Origin: Anaerolineae bacterium
GTDB lineage: Bacteria; Chloroflexota; Anaerolineae; Aggregatilineales; Phototrophicaceae
Reading direction: 5' to 3'
DNA length: 8,278 nt
Assembly: GCA_015492875.1 (NCBI GenBank)
Contig: WGEI01000178.1
Span: 1-8,278 of the forward strand
The notes beneath the pieces were generated by a model that was not told where the DNA came from, searched no databases, and saw only the letters and a list, made by a program, of their open reading frames with translations. This document shows positions 1 to 5,544 of the stretch, in pieces (the stretch's first letter is position 1; the number at the start of each line of letters is the position of its first letter). The translations under genes were made by a program, and so were the position numbers.

Positions 1-2
1 GT

Positions 3-193
3 GCCCTCGCTGCGCGAGTGGCCTTCGCAAATAGTTGCGCCTGTTTGTTCGGTGCTATAGTTGGATTATTGCGATAGTCCATCATAGTGCCGTGTTTGTT
101 TATACCCCCAACAGGATTTTTAAGGCTTAAAACGGGGGCTTGGGGGCGGTAACCCCCCATAAAAACAGGGGTTTGGGGGCGGCAAGCCCCCAT
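3..193 (+). repeat. Intergenic repeat copy A (hairpin, linker, core, tandem G/C-run hairpins)
   Basis: This non-coding block fills the left edge up to the htrA stop codon. Bases 3-33 are identical to 4243-4273 and contain a small hairpin (CTCGC, loop TGC, GCGAG). Bases 54-160 are a third, shorter copy of the 117-nt unit seen at 4293-4409 and 4515-4631. It starts with GCTATAG, runs through a diverged linker to AACAGGATTTTTAAGG, and ends in G-run and C-run arms. Compared with the other copies, 9 nt (ACGCCAGTC) are missing from the centre of the TTTTAAGG/CTTAAAA hairpin. The last 32-nt G/C-run module is duplicated in tandem (129-160 and 162-193, 28 of 32 bases the same). The repeat probably extends left of the window. 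Confidence 0.85.
161..192 (-). terminator. Possible htrA terminator made from the repeat
   Basis: Read leftward, just past the htrA stop, the sequence forms a 7-bp perfect stem (TGGGGGC / GCCCCCA, loop TTGCC; positions 192-174). It is followed after about 8 nt by a run of five T (165-161). The stem is strong, but the T-run is not directly adjacent, so termination efficiency is uncertain. The hairpin is part of the tandem 32-nt module of repeat copy A, so the repeat may have been recruited as a transcript end. Confidence 0.4.
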
Positions 194-197
194 TTTC

Positions 198-1355
198 TCA
201 TTGTGCGCCGAGAGTGACAGGGATTTCTAGCGTGTCGTGCCCCCGAACAACCGTTAGGGTGACGGTATCGCCGGGGCGGAAGTTGCTATCGATATAGAGC
301 AGCATGTCCTTGCGACTATAGGTGGGCTGGTCATCGATGGCGACGATGACATCGCCCCCGCTGAAGTAGTAGCGGAAGCCGCGTCGGGTGATTTGGGTGG
401 CTTGGATGCCGGCTTGTGCTGCGGGGCCTTTGGGGTCTACGGCGGTGATGAGTAGGCCGCGCTGGACATTATCGCCGGGGGTGATTTCGCTACCGAGTTC
501 GGCCACTTGTACCCCTAATGTAGGATGGAGATAGCGCCCCTCGCTGATGAGGTCGGGCACAACGCGGGCGATGATATTCGACGGCACGGCGAAACCGATA
601 CCTACCGAGCCGCCGCTGGGCGAGTTGATGGCGGTATTGATACCGATGACGTTGCCGCGCGTATCGAGCAGAGGGCCGCCACTATTGCCGGGGTTGATGG
701 CGGCGTCGGTTTGGATAGCTGAGCCGATGAGCGCGCCGCTATCGGTCTCTAGGCGGCGGTTGAGGGCGCTGACGGTGCCAGTGGTCAAAGTACGCTCTAG
801 GCCGAAGGGGTTACCGATGGCGATGACGGTTTGCCCAACGCGCACAAGGTCGCTATTGCCCAGCGGTAAGGGCACGAGTGGCGTCTCAGTATCGATTTGC
901 AGGACAGCGAGGTCGTAGTAGCGGTCTGCGCCGACGAAACGGGCGGGGACAGCTTCGCCATTGGCGAGGATAACGTCCACTTCATCCGCGCCCTCGATAA
1001 CGTGCAGGTTGGTGATGATGCGGCCTTCGGCGTCATAGATGAAGCCGGAGCCTGTGCCTTCGCGGTTAGTGATGCCGTAGAAGGGGCTGATGGCGCGGCT
1101 GCGGCTGATGATGTGCACCACTGAGGGGCTAACGCGCTCATACAGGTTGATGATGATTTGATCGCGCGCGTCGAGTTCGCGGTACATCTCTTCTGGCAGT
1201 GGCATTGGGGTAGGGGGTTGCTGGTAAGCGGGTGGGCTATAGGTATAGGCAACCGTATCGGGTGCACTGAGCGCTAAAGCGCCCATTCCCAACGCCAAAC
1301 CACTGATGAACATGAGCATGAGCGTGAATAGATAAGCTGCGGTCTTGCGTTGCAT
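198..1355 (-). CDS. htrA: HtrA/DegP-family serine protease, membrane-anchored, one PDZ domain
   Basis: This 385-residue ATP-independent serine endoprotease degrades misfolded or damaged proteins on the outer face of the cytoplasmic membrane. Residues 7-30 are an uncleaved-looking hydrophobic anchor, followed by a Pro/Tyr-rich linker (31-55). The trypsin-like domain spans about 70-275. The catalytic triad is visible: His118 in TNLHVI, Asp148 in YYDLAVLQ and Ser225 in NPGNSGGPLL. The oxyanion region and the AIGNPFGLERTLTTG activation loop (about 179-193) are intact. A single PDZ domain (about 278-380) contains the GPAAQAGIQ and GGDVIVAIDDQP elements, giving the DegS/HhoA-like layout of one PDZ. 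The start is supported by an AAGGGAG Shine-Dalgarno sequence (1368-1362) six bases upstream. It lies 119 nt downstream of hsp20 on the same strand, consistent with a stress-linked pair. Family assignment is very secure; substrates are unknown. Confidence 0.96.
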   Translation of the reverse strand: MQRKTAAYLFTLMLMFISGLALGMGALALSAPDTVAYTYSPPAYQQPPTPMPLPEEMYRELDARDQIIINLYERVSPSVVHIISRSRAISPFYGITNREGTGSGFIYDAEGRIITNLHVIEGADEVDVILANGEAVPARFVGADRYYDLAVLQIDTETPLVPLPLGNSDLVRVGQTVIAIGNPFGLERTLTTGTVSALNRRLETDSGALIGSAIQTDAAINPGNSGGPLLDTRGNVIGINTAINSPSGGSVGIGFAVPSNIIARVVPDLISEGRYLHPTLGVQVAELGSEITPGDNVQRGLLITAVDPKGPAAQAGIQATQITRRGFRYYFSGGDVIVAIDDQPTYSRKDMLLYIDSNFRPGDTVTLTVVRGHDTLEIPVTLGAQ

Positions 1356-1409
1356 AGGCGTCTCCCTTTCTGTATGGGTGATAGGCTATCGTTAGTTAGC
1401 ATAAATGAT

Positions 1410-1436
1410 AGGCCTCCGATGTAGCGTCGGAGGCCT
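1410..1436 (-). terminator. 10-bp perfect hairpin between hsp20 and htrA (terminator or attenuator)
   Basis: Positions 1410-1419 (AGGCCTCCGA) pair perfectly with 1427-1436 (TCGGAGGCCT) around a 7-nt loop. Read leftward (hsp20 to htrA), the stem is followed by ATCATTTATG, which is U-rich but not a clean U-tract. It sits 38 nt after the hsp20 stop and 54 nt before the htrA start. It could end most hsp20 transcripts, reduce read-through into htrA, or protect the hsp20 mRNA 3' end. No convincing separate htrA promoter was seen downstream of it. Confidence 0.55.
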
Positions 1437-1474
1437 TCTCACTAGGAAGATGGGATAGGCACGAACCTCACGGA

Positions 1475-1957
1475 CTATTTCTTGCTGCTCTTGTCCTCAA
1501 GTTGGTTGGCCACCGTCACCGGAATACGACGTGGCTGCGCTTCTGGCGCTTTGGGGAGCATCAGCTTGAGCACGCCATTTTCGTAGGCCGATTGCACCTT
1601 ATCCACGTCGATAGCGTTCTGCGGGATGCGCAGGCTGCGGCTGAACTTACCGAAGAGGCGTTCGCGCATGTGGACGCGGGTATTGTCTTTCACCTCGATA
1701 TTCGGTACTTCAGCGCTGATGGTTAACAGGTCATCATGCAGGGTGATGTCAATGTCGTCCGCGTTCACGCCTGGCAGGTCGGCGGCAATCATGAACGCTT
1801 CATCAGTCTCATACACATCAAGCGGGAAGGTGTACGGTGTGTTCGTGCCGTTGTCATAGTTACCGTAAATGGTACGCCATGCGTTATCAAATAGGCGATC
1901 AACAAATTCTTCCATTTCGGCTATAGTTCGTAATGGTTTCCAACGTACGACGGTCAT
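1475..1957 (-). CDS. hsp20: Hsp20 / alpha-crystallin small heat-shock protein
   Basis: This 160-residue cytosolic ATP-independent holdase would bind unfolding proteins and keep them refoldable. The N-terminal arm (1-40) contains the usual MEEFVDRLFDNAW helix. The alpha-crystallin domain spans about 42-140, with the PLDVYETDEAF first strand, ADLPGV, DLLTISAE, the ERLFGKFSRSLRIP signature (100-112) and the A-Y-E-N-G-V-L motif (124-130). The C-terminal tail carries an I-x-V motif (Ile145-Pro-Val147), which in this family docks neighbouring dimers to build oligomers. It ends in a Lys/Ser-rich tail. Length is typical. The start has a near-perfect extended Shine-Dalgarno sequence, AAGGGGGTGAT (1973-1963), suggesting strong translation. 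No CIRCE (HrcA) operator is visible upstream. htrA follows on the same strand. Confidence 0.97.
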   Translation of the reverse strand: MTVVRWKPLRTIAEMEEFVDRLFDNAWRTIYGNYDNGTNTPYTFPLDVYETDEAFMIAADLPGVNADDIDITLHDDLLTISAEVPNIEVKDNTRVHMRERLFGKFSRSLRIPQNAIDVDKVQSAYENGVLKLMLPKAPEAQPRRIPVTVANQLEDKSSKK

Positions 1958-2008
1958 ATCCTATCACCCCCTTAACCTGTTGGACTGATGTTATCGCCTT
2001 ATGGCACT

Positions 2009-2037
2009 TTTATAGGTAGCGCGATAGTGTATGAAAA
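2009..2037 (-). promoter_or_regulatory. Candidate sigma70-type promoter for hsp20
   Basis: On the minus strand a -35 like TTTTCA (2037-2032, 4/6) and a -10 TATAAA (2014-2009, 5/6) are separated by exactly 17 nt. They lie about 50 nt upstream of the hsp20 start. The surrounding 120 nt are clearly more AT-rich than the coding sequence. No heat-shock operator of the CIRCE type accompanies it. Confidence 0.45.
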
Positions 2038-2038
2038 A

Positions 2039-2066
2039 TTTATGCGAAACATATGAGAAGCATAAA
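2039..2066. promoter_or_regulatory. Inverted repeat in the divergent promoter region, possible operator
   Basis: TTTATGC (2039-2045) and GCATAAA (2060-2066) are perfect inverted 7-mers with 14 nt between them, so their centres are 21 bp apart, two helical turns. This spacing fits a dimeric DNA-binding protein. The element lies immediately upstream of the candidate hsp20 -35 and about 35 bp upstream of the candidate MFS -35, so one regulator could reach both. The region is AT-rich, so chance is possible. Confidence 0.3.
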
Positions 2067-2101
2067 AATTATGTAAGAAATACGTAAATGCGGGGGCGTG
2101 G

Positions 2102-2130
2102 TGTACATAAAATAGAGAGGGGGCTATACT
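2102..2130 (+). promoter_or_regulatory. Candidate sigma70-type promoter for the MFS-STAS pair
   Basis: TGTACA (2102-2107, 4/6 to the -35 consensus) and TATACT (2125-2130, 5/6 to the -10) are separated by 17 nt. Transcription would begin near 2137, leaving only about 13 nt before the first ATG at 2150 or about 28 nt before the ATG at 2165. Confidence 0.5.
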
Positions 2131-2149
2131 GAGGGCATGTGTTTATCTA

Positions 2150-3775
2150 ATGATGCGGGTGAACATGGCAGATAAAACAACAGAGCAACCGCGCCGTTTT
2201 GAGTTATGGGTTTTAGTGGCGGCTATTTTGGCCTCTAGCATGGCTTTCATCGATGGTTCGGCGTTGAATGTGGCACTACCGTCGTTACAGGAAGATTTGG
2301 GGGCGACCGGCTCGGAAGTGCTGTGGATTGTGAATGGCTATTTGCTGATGTTGGCGTCGCTGATATTGGTGGGCGGCTCGCTGGGCGATTTATATGGGCG
2401 GCGGCGGGTTTTCGCTCTTGGCATTGGGCTATTTACGGCGGCTTCTAGCGCCTGTGGCCTCGCCCCGAACACAGGGGTTTTGATTGGGGCACGTGTGGTG
2501 CAGGGCTTGGGCGCGGCGTTGATGGTGCCGGGCAGTTTGGCGATTATCTCGGCGGCCTTTCCGCCGGGGCGGCGCGGGCGGGCGATTGGCACGTGGTCGG
2601 CCTTCAGCACGATTACGACGATTGGCGGGCCGGTGATTGGCGGCTTTTTGGCACAGGCGGGGCTTTGGCGCTTTGTGTTTTTCATTAACTTGCCGCTGGG
2701 TGTGATTGCCCTGTATGCGCTATTGACCTATGTGCCGGAGTCACGAAATGAGCAAGCGCCGCGCGGGTTGGATATACGTGGGGCGCTGTTGAATGTGCTG
2801 GCATTGGGCGCGATGACATATGGCTTCATTGAGCTGGGTCGGCTGGGGATTGTTGCTGGTTTGCAAAGCCCGTTGGTGTTAGGGGCGCTTGCAGTGGGCG
2901 TTATCGGGTTGATTGTGTTCATTTTGGCAGAGGCGAAAAGCGCGCATCCGATGGTGCCGTTGGGTCTATTTCGCTCGCGGACGTTTAGTGGTGTGAATTT
3001 GATGACGCTATTCCTCTATGCGGGATTGACGGGCGTGTTCTTCTTTACGTCGCTCAATCTCATTCAAATACAAAATTATAGCGAATCTTTTGCTGGTTTG
3101 ACCTTCATTCCCTTTACAATACTATTGGCGTTGCTATCACACTGGTCGGGCGGGTTGGTTGAGCGTTATGGGCCGCGTTTGCCGCTGACGGTGGGGCCGG
3201 TCATCGTTGGCGTGAGCTTCATTTTGTTGGCACTGCCGGGCAAAACAGCGGGCGAGGACGCTTTCTTCACGACGTATTTTCTGCCGATTGTGCTTTCGGG
3301 CATTGGGATGGGCGTCACGGTTGCGCCATTGACGACGACGGTCATGGGGGCGGTGTCTACGTCGTACTCTGGGGTGGCGTCTGGCGTGAGCAATGCGATT
3401 ACCCGCACGGCGCAGGTGCTGGCGACGGCGATTTTTGGCGCGATTATGCTGGTGATGTTCTCTGGCAGTTTGTCGGCACAGGTGGATACGCTGGGGTTAT
3501 CCGATGCACAGCGTGAGGTGGTGCTGGCACAGGCGCAGCGGCTGGGCGGCGCACAAGTGCCCGATGCACTGGCAGCGGCGCAGGCAGAGGTGGTGCAAGC
3601 GGCTTATGATGCGGCGTTTATTGCGGGCTTTCGGGTGGTGGCGGTTGTATCGGCGATATTGGCGTGGATAAGCGCGATTATGGCTTGGTTATGGCTAGAA
3701 AATCGCCTTGTTCCGTTGGATGATGCCGTGATACAAAATCAACAAGCAGGTGCTTTAGAAGGGGACATTTTATGA
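2150..3775 (+). CDS. DHA2 (EmrB/QacA-type) MFS drug/proton antiporter, 14 TM
   Basis: This 541-residue inner-membrane transporter probably exports drugs or other small hydrophobic or cationic compounds in exchange for protons. The DHA2 motifs are in order: MAFIDGSALNVALPSL with Asp35 in TM1 (motif D1), GGSLGDLYGRRR (75-86, motif A), GARVVQGLGAALMVPG with Arg115 (motif B) and GGPVIGGFL (159-167, motif C), followed by WRFVFFINLPLG. The hydrophobic pattern fits 14 helices, and a polar loop of about 60 residues lies before the last helix, as in EmrB/QacA relatives. The ATG at 2150 lacks a clear Shine-Dalgarno sequence; ATG 2165 (Met6, MADKTTEQ) is a reasonable alternative start and costs no family sequence. 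The last codon overlaps the STAS gene by ATGA. No outer-membrane or membrane-fusion partner gene is adjacent, so a stand-alone pump is likely. The substrate cannot be read from sequence. Confidence 0.93.
   Translation: MMRVNMADKTTEQPRRFELWVLVAAILASSMAFIDGSALNVALPSLQEDLGATGSEVLWIVNGYLLMLASLILVGGSLGDLYGRRRVFALGIGLFTAASSACGLAPNTGVLIGARVVQGLGAALMVPGSLAIISAAFPPGRRGRAIGTWSAFSTITTIGGPVIGGFLAQAGLWRFVFFINLPLGVIALYALLTYVPESRNEQAPRGLDIRGALLNVLALGAMTYGFIELGRLGIVAGLQSPLVLGALAVGVIGLIVFILAEAKSAHPMVPLGLFRSRTFSGVNLMTLFLYAGLTGVFFFTSLNLIQIQNYSESFAGLTFIPFTILLALLSHWSGGLVERYGPRLPLTVGPVIVGVSFILLALPGKTAGEDAFFTTYFLPIVLSGIGMGVTVAPLTTTVMGAVSTSYSGVASGVSNAITRTAQVLATAIFGAIMLVMFSGSLSAQVDTLGLSDAQREVVLAQAQRLGGAQVPDALAAAQAEVVQAAYDAAFIAGFRVVAVVSAILAWISAIMAWLWLENRLVPLDDAVIQNQQAGALEGDIL
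3759..3765 (+). promoter_or_regulatory. Ribosome binding site for the STAS gene inside the MFS 3' end
   Basis: AAGGGGA lies six bases upstream of the ATG at 3772 and within the last codons of the MFS gene. Together with the ATGA overlap this fixes the STAS start and indicates translational coupling. Confidence 0.8.
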
Positions 3776-4110
3776 TAGAGATTGATGTGAAGCAGGAAGA
3801 TAAAGTGACGATTGTTGAGTTGCACGGGCGGCTAGATAGCGAGGGGGCGCGCAAGGTGCGTGATGCGCTGATGCCCATCGCTGAAGCGGGTAGCCGCGTG
3901 TTGCTGGATATGTCTGGTGTGGGTTATATGTCTAGCGCGGGGCTGCGGGTGCTGTTGATGTTCTATCGTAAGGTGGATGAGACGGCTGGGGCGATTGTGA
4001 TGACGGGGCTTCATCCGCGCATTCGTGATGTGATGGAGATGACGGGTTTTCTCGATTTTTTCTCTACGAGTGAGACGCGGGAGGAGGCGCTGCAGGCGCT
4101 GAAGAGCTGA
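3772..4110 (+). CDS. STAS-domain protein, anti-sigma-factor antagonist type
   Basis: This small 112-residue cytosolic protein consists of a single STAS domain. It matches the SpoIIAA/RsbV class: beta start (VTIVELHGRLDSEGARKVRDAL, 12-33), central strand LLDMSGVGYM (44-53) and the SSAGLRVLL segment (54-62). Ser54/Ser55 occupy the position where these proteins are phosphorylated by a kinase such as SpoIIAB or RsbW. The usual preceding Asp (DSSGL/DSTGL) is Ser here, a common variant. In the known family the dephosphorylated form binds the anti-sigma kinase and frees a sigma factor. No kinase, PP2C phosphatase or sigma factor gene is next to it. Instead it is translationally coupled to the MFS pump by a 4-nt overlap, so its partner could be elsewhere or the pump itself. 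Domain identity is secure; the partner is not known. Confidence 0.93.
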   Translation: MIEIDVKQEDKVTIVELHGRLDSEGARKVRDALMPIAEAGSRVLLDMSGVGYMSSAGLRVLLMFYRKVDETAGAIVMTGLHPRIRDVMEMTGFLDFFSTSETREEALQALKS

Positions 4111-4174
4111 GGATGAGGCGGGCGATGGCTCACCTTTTTTGTTACGCGGGACGCTGCACTATGGTGAAAACAAT

Positions 4175-4193
4175 GCGAGGGTTTCGCCCTCGC
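4175..4193. repeat. GC-rich hairpin (GCGAGGG / CCCTCGC)
   Basis: This is a perfect 7-bp stem with loop TTTCG. It lies 65 nt downstream of the STAS stop but has no T-run behind it, so it is not a standard terminator. Its stem sequence is related to the CTCGC/GCGAG hairpin at 4246-4258. Confidence 0.7.
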
Positions 4194-4200
4194 GCTCCCA

Positions 4201-4220
4201 CCACTTTTTGTAAAAAGTGG
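4201..4220. repeat. A/T hairpin CCACTTTTT / AAAAAGTGG
   Basis: This is a 9-bp perfect inverted repeat with only GT between the arms (in practice a 7-8 bp stem with a 4-6 nt loop). It is followed by GCAAAAAC and T6 (4229-4234). It could contribute to ending the MFS-STAS transcript, but the stem is AT-rich. Confidence 0.65.
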
Positions 4221-4238
4221 GCAAAAACTTTTTTGGGT

Positions 4239-4409
4239 GAACGCCCTCGCTGCGCGAGTGGCCTTCGCAAATATGATAAAAGTAAACTTGACGCTATGGA
4301 TAAATTGTTGCGGTGGTTTGTCCTAATGCCATGTTTGGTGATAACCCCTAACAGGATTTTTAAGGACGCCAGTCCTTAAAACGGGGGCTTGGGGGCAGTC
4401 AGTCCCCAT
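4239..4409 (+). repeat. Intergenic repeat copy B with its leading TGC-loop hairpin
   Basis: The block begins with an imperfect long stem: GAA-c-GCC-CTCGC, loop TGC (4251-4253), GCGAG-t-GGC-c-TTC, ending at 4266. Bases 4243-4273 are identical to 3-33. The 117-nt unit proper is 4293-4409. It starts GCTATGG, has a diverged linker of about 52 nt, then a 65-nt core (4345-4409) that matches copy C at 62 of 65 positions. The core holds a 10-bp hairpin TTTTAAGGAC / GTCCTTAAAA with loop GCCA (4358-4381), two G5 runs, and a G-run/C-run hairpin (4391-4407). Confidence 0.85.
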
Positions 4410-4419
4410 CTCATTGCTC

Positions 4420-4436
4420 GCGGGACGCTGTCCCGC
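4420..4436. repeat. Hairpin GCGGGAC / GTCCCGC, loop GCT
   Basis: This is a perfect 7-bp stem with a 3-nt loop, directly after CATTGCTCG. A broken half-copy (GCGGGACGCTG) lies at 4146-4156. It is one of several short palindromes in this region built around a GCTG or CTGC centre. Confidence 0.7.
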
Positions 4437-4442
4437 ACCCTG

Positions 4443-4463
4443 CAAGGGAGCGAGGCCCCCTTG
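4443..4463. repeat. Hairpin CAAGGG / CCCTTG
   Basis: This is a 6-bp perfect stem with a 9-nt loop (4449-4457), placed between the hairpin at 4420-4436 and the second CATTGCTCG element. It is probably part of the same structured block. No separate function is visible. Confidence 0.5.
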
Positions 4464-4473
4464 ACCCCATTGC

Positions 4474-4631
4474 TCGGCACTGCGTGCCGAAAATGTGATA
4501 CAGGTGAGCGTGGCGCTGGGGATGGATTGCTGCGATAGTTCGTTCTAGCGCGATGTTTGATACTATCCCCTAACAGGATTTTTAAGGACGCCAGTCCTTA
4601 AAGCGGGGGGTTGGGGGCAGTCGGTCCCCAT
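4474..4631 (+). repeat. Intergenic repeat copy C with its leading TGC-loop hairpin
   Basis: The block begins with a perfect 7-bp hairpin TCGGCAC, loop TGC (4481-4483), GTGCCGA. The 117-nt unit is 4515-4631: a linker resembling copy A over GCT...GCGATAGT (about 19 of 25 bases), then the 65-nt core (4567-4631). The core hairpin TTTAAGGAC / GTCCTTAAA with loop GCCA (4581-4602) is kept, and the outermost pair has become T-G. The G-run/C-run hairpin is at 4612-4630. The end lies 141 nt upstream of phnC. Confidence 0.85.
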
Positions 4632-4719
4632 TTGCTGGCGGCGAGAGCGGGCTTGATGGGATATGAGTTGTTCTGATAAGGGTGAATTGCACGTATTTTC
4701 CGATTTTTGCGCCGATATG

Positions 4720-4728
4720 TGGTAATAT
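4720..4728 (+). promoter_or_regulatory. Weak extended -10 candidate for phnC
   Basis: TGG directly precedes TAATAT (4723-4728, 4/6 to consensus), which matches an extended -10 layout. No acceptable -35 is found at the usual distance. Transcription would start near 4735, leaving a leader of about 38 nt. This is a low-confidence call. Confidence 0.3.
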
Positions 4729-4772
4729 TGTGCGCCATAATGGGCGTATTAGAGAATAGAGGATCGTTATTT

Positions 4773-5531
4773 ATGCTCATCATTGAAAATCTGGTAAAAA
4801 TTTATGACAACGGGTTTCAAGCCCTCGATAATGTTAGTTTTGAGGTGCCGGATGGCCAATTTGTGGCGCTAATCGGGTTGAGCGGCTCGGGGAAAAGTAC
4901 CTTACTGCGCTGTATTAACCGCCTGATTGAGCCAACTGCCGGGCGTATTGTTTGGAATGGTGTCGATGTGACGGCGCTCAGCGATGAGGAGATGCGCTTT
5001 TTGCGCCGCCGTATTGGCATGATTTTCCAGCAGTTTAACCTCGTCAAACGCTCTAAGGTGATTACAAATGTCCTTGCTGGGCGCTTGGGTTATACCTCGC
5101 CCATTTATAGCCTGTTTAATCACTTTAGCGAGGAAGACCACGAGCGCGCTTTGGCTAATCTGGAACGGGTGGGCATTCGTGACCAAGCCTATAAACGCGC
5201 CAGCGAACTCAGTGGTGGCCAGCAGCAGCGGGTGGCGATTGCGCGCGCTTTGATGCAAGACCCTGAACTGATGTTGGCCGATGAACCGGTGGCCAGCCTT
5301 GACCCCGCGACTTCGCATGGTGTGATGAAATATCTTGAAGACCTGAACAAGCGCGACGGTTTGACGGTGCTATGTAGTTTGCACTTCCTCAGTTTGGCGC
5401 GCACATATGCAGACCGTGTTATTGCCCTCAAAGATGGGCGTATCGCCTTTGATGGCACGCCTGAAGAAATTGATAACGAGCGCTTCAAGCAGATTTATGG
5501 CGAAGACGCGGTAGAGGTTCAGATTTCATAG
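4773..5531 (+). CDS. phnC: Phosphonate-family ABC transporter ATP-binding protein PhnC
   Basis: This 252-residue cytoplasmic ATPase drives uptake of phosphonates or related compounds (phosphite and phosphate esters are possible). All ABC motifs are intact: Walker A GLSGSGKST (35-43), Q-loop IFQQFNLV (84-91), signature LSGGQ (146-150), Walker B LMLADEP (166-172) and the switch His204 in SLHFLSLA. PhnC-specific features include NLVKRSKVITNVLAGRLG (89-106) and the SLFNHF segment (113-118). The C-terminal ADRVIALKDGRIAFDGTPEEI (213-233) is also typical. The start at 4773 is preferred: AGAGGA (4758-4763) lies nine bases upstream, and MLIIENLVKIY is a normal PhnC beginning. An in-frame ATG at 4707 would add 22 residues unlike the family. 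phnE follows after 13 nt, so the two form an operon. No phnD gene is adjacent. Confidence 0.94.
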   Translation: MLIIENLVKIYDNGFQALDNVSFEVPDGQFVALIGLSGSGKSTLLRCINRLIEPTAGRIVWNGVDVTALSDEEMRFLRRRIGMIFQQFNLVKRSKVITNVLAGRLGYTSPIYSLFNHFSEEDHERALANLERVGIRDQAYKRASELSGGQQQRVAIARALMQDPELMLADEPVASLDPATSHGVMKYLEDLNKRDGLTVLCSLHFLSLARTYADRVIALKDGRIAFDGTPEEIDNERFKQIYGEDAVEVQIS

Positions 5532-5544
5532 GAGAAGGTGAATT

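Larger units (their letters stand above)
4111..4772. other. 662-nt non-coding region made largely of hairpins and repeats
   Basis: No convincing gene is present. In order: a T6 run 24 nt after the STAS stop (4135-4140) without a good stem; a partial copy of a GCGGGACGCTG element (4146-4156) that has lost its right arm; hairpins at 4175-4193 and 4201-4220; a TGC-loop hairpin and repeat unit B (4239-4409); hairpins at 4420-4436 and 4443-4463; a TGC-loop hairpin and repeat unit C (4474-4631); then about 75 nt with nothing recognised, and the phnC leader. The direct element CATTGCTCG occurs at 4412-4420 and 4468-4476, each time leading into a hairpin. Confidence 0.8.

Noticed and set aside
3..193. 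Insertion-sequence end or attachment site at the left edge
   Set aside because: No transposase or integrase fragment, target duplication or terminal inverted repeat is visible; the block matches the internal intergenic repeat instead.
525..1124. Plus-strand open frames opposite htrA
   Set aside because: They mirror the codons of a well-conserved protease with an intact triad and show no family features.
1958..2149. CIRCE (HrcA) operator upstream of hsp20
   Set aside because: No TTAGCACTC-N9-GAGTGCTAA or close variant is present; the inverted repeat found is a different sequence.
4104..4140. Intrinsic terminator directly after the STAS gene
   Set aside because: A T6 run is present (4135-4140) but only 4-bp stems (GAGC/GCTC, TGAG/CTCA) can be drawn before it, too weak to call.
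4113..4379. An 88-codon open frame after the STAS gene
   Set aside because: It runs through hairpins and repeat unit B, its translation has no protein-like pattern, and no Shine-Dalgarno sequence precedes it. It is open by chance in repeat DNA.
4239..4631. CRISPR array or tandem satellite
   Set aside because: There are only two units at this site with a 222-nt period, internal hairpins and no short equal spacers; no cas genes are present.
4707..4772. An upstream in-frame ATG that would lengthen PhnC by 22 residues
   Set aside because: The family begins at MLIIENL, the ATG at 4773 has a suitable AGAGGA site, and the weak promoter candidate lies inside the extra stretch.
4567..4772. Riboswitch or phosphonate-responsive leader ahead of phnC
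   Set aside because: The structured part is the same repeat that also lies beside htrA, so it is not specific to phnC, and no known riboswitch core was recognised.
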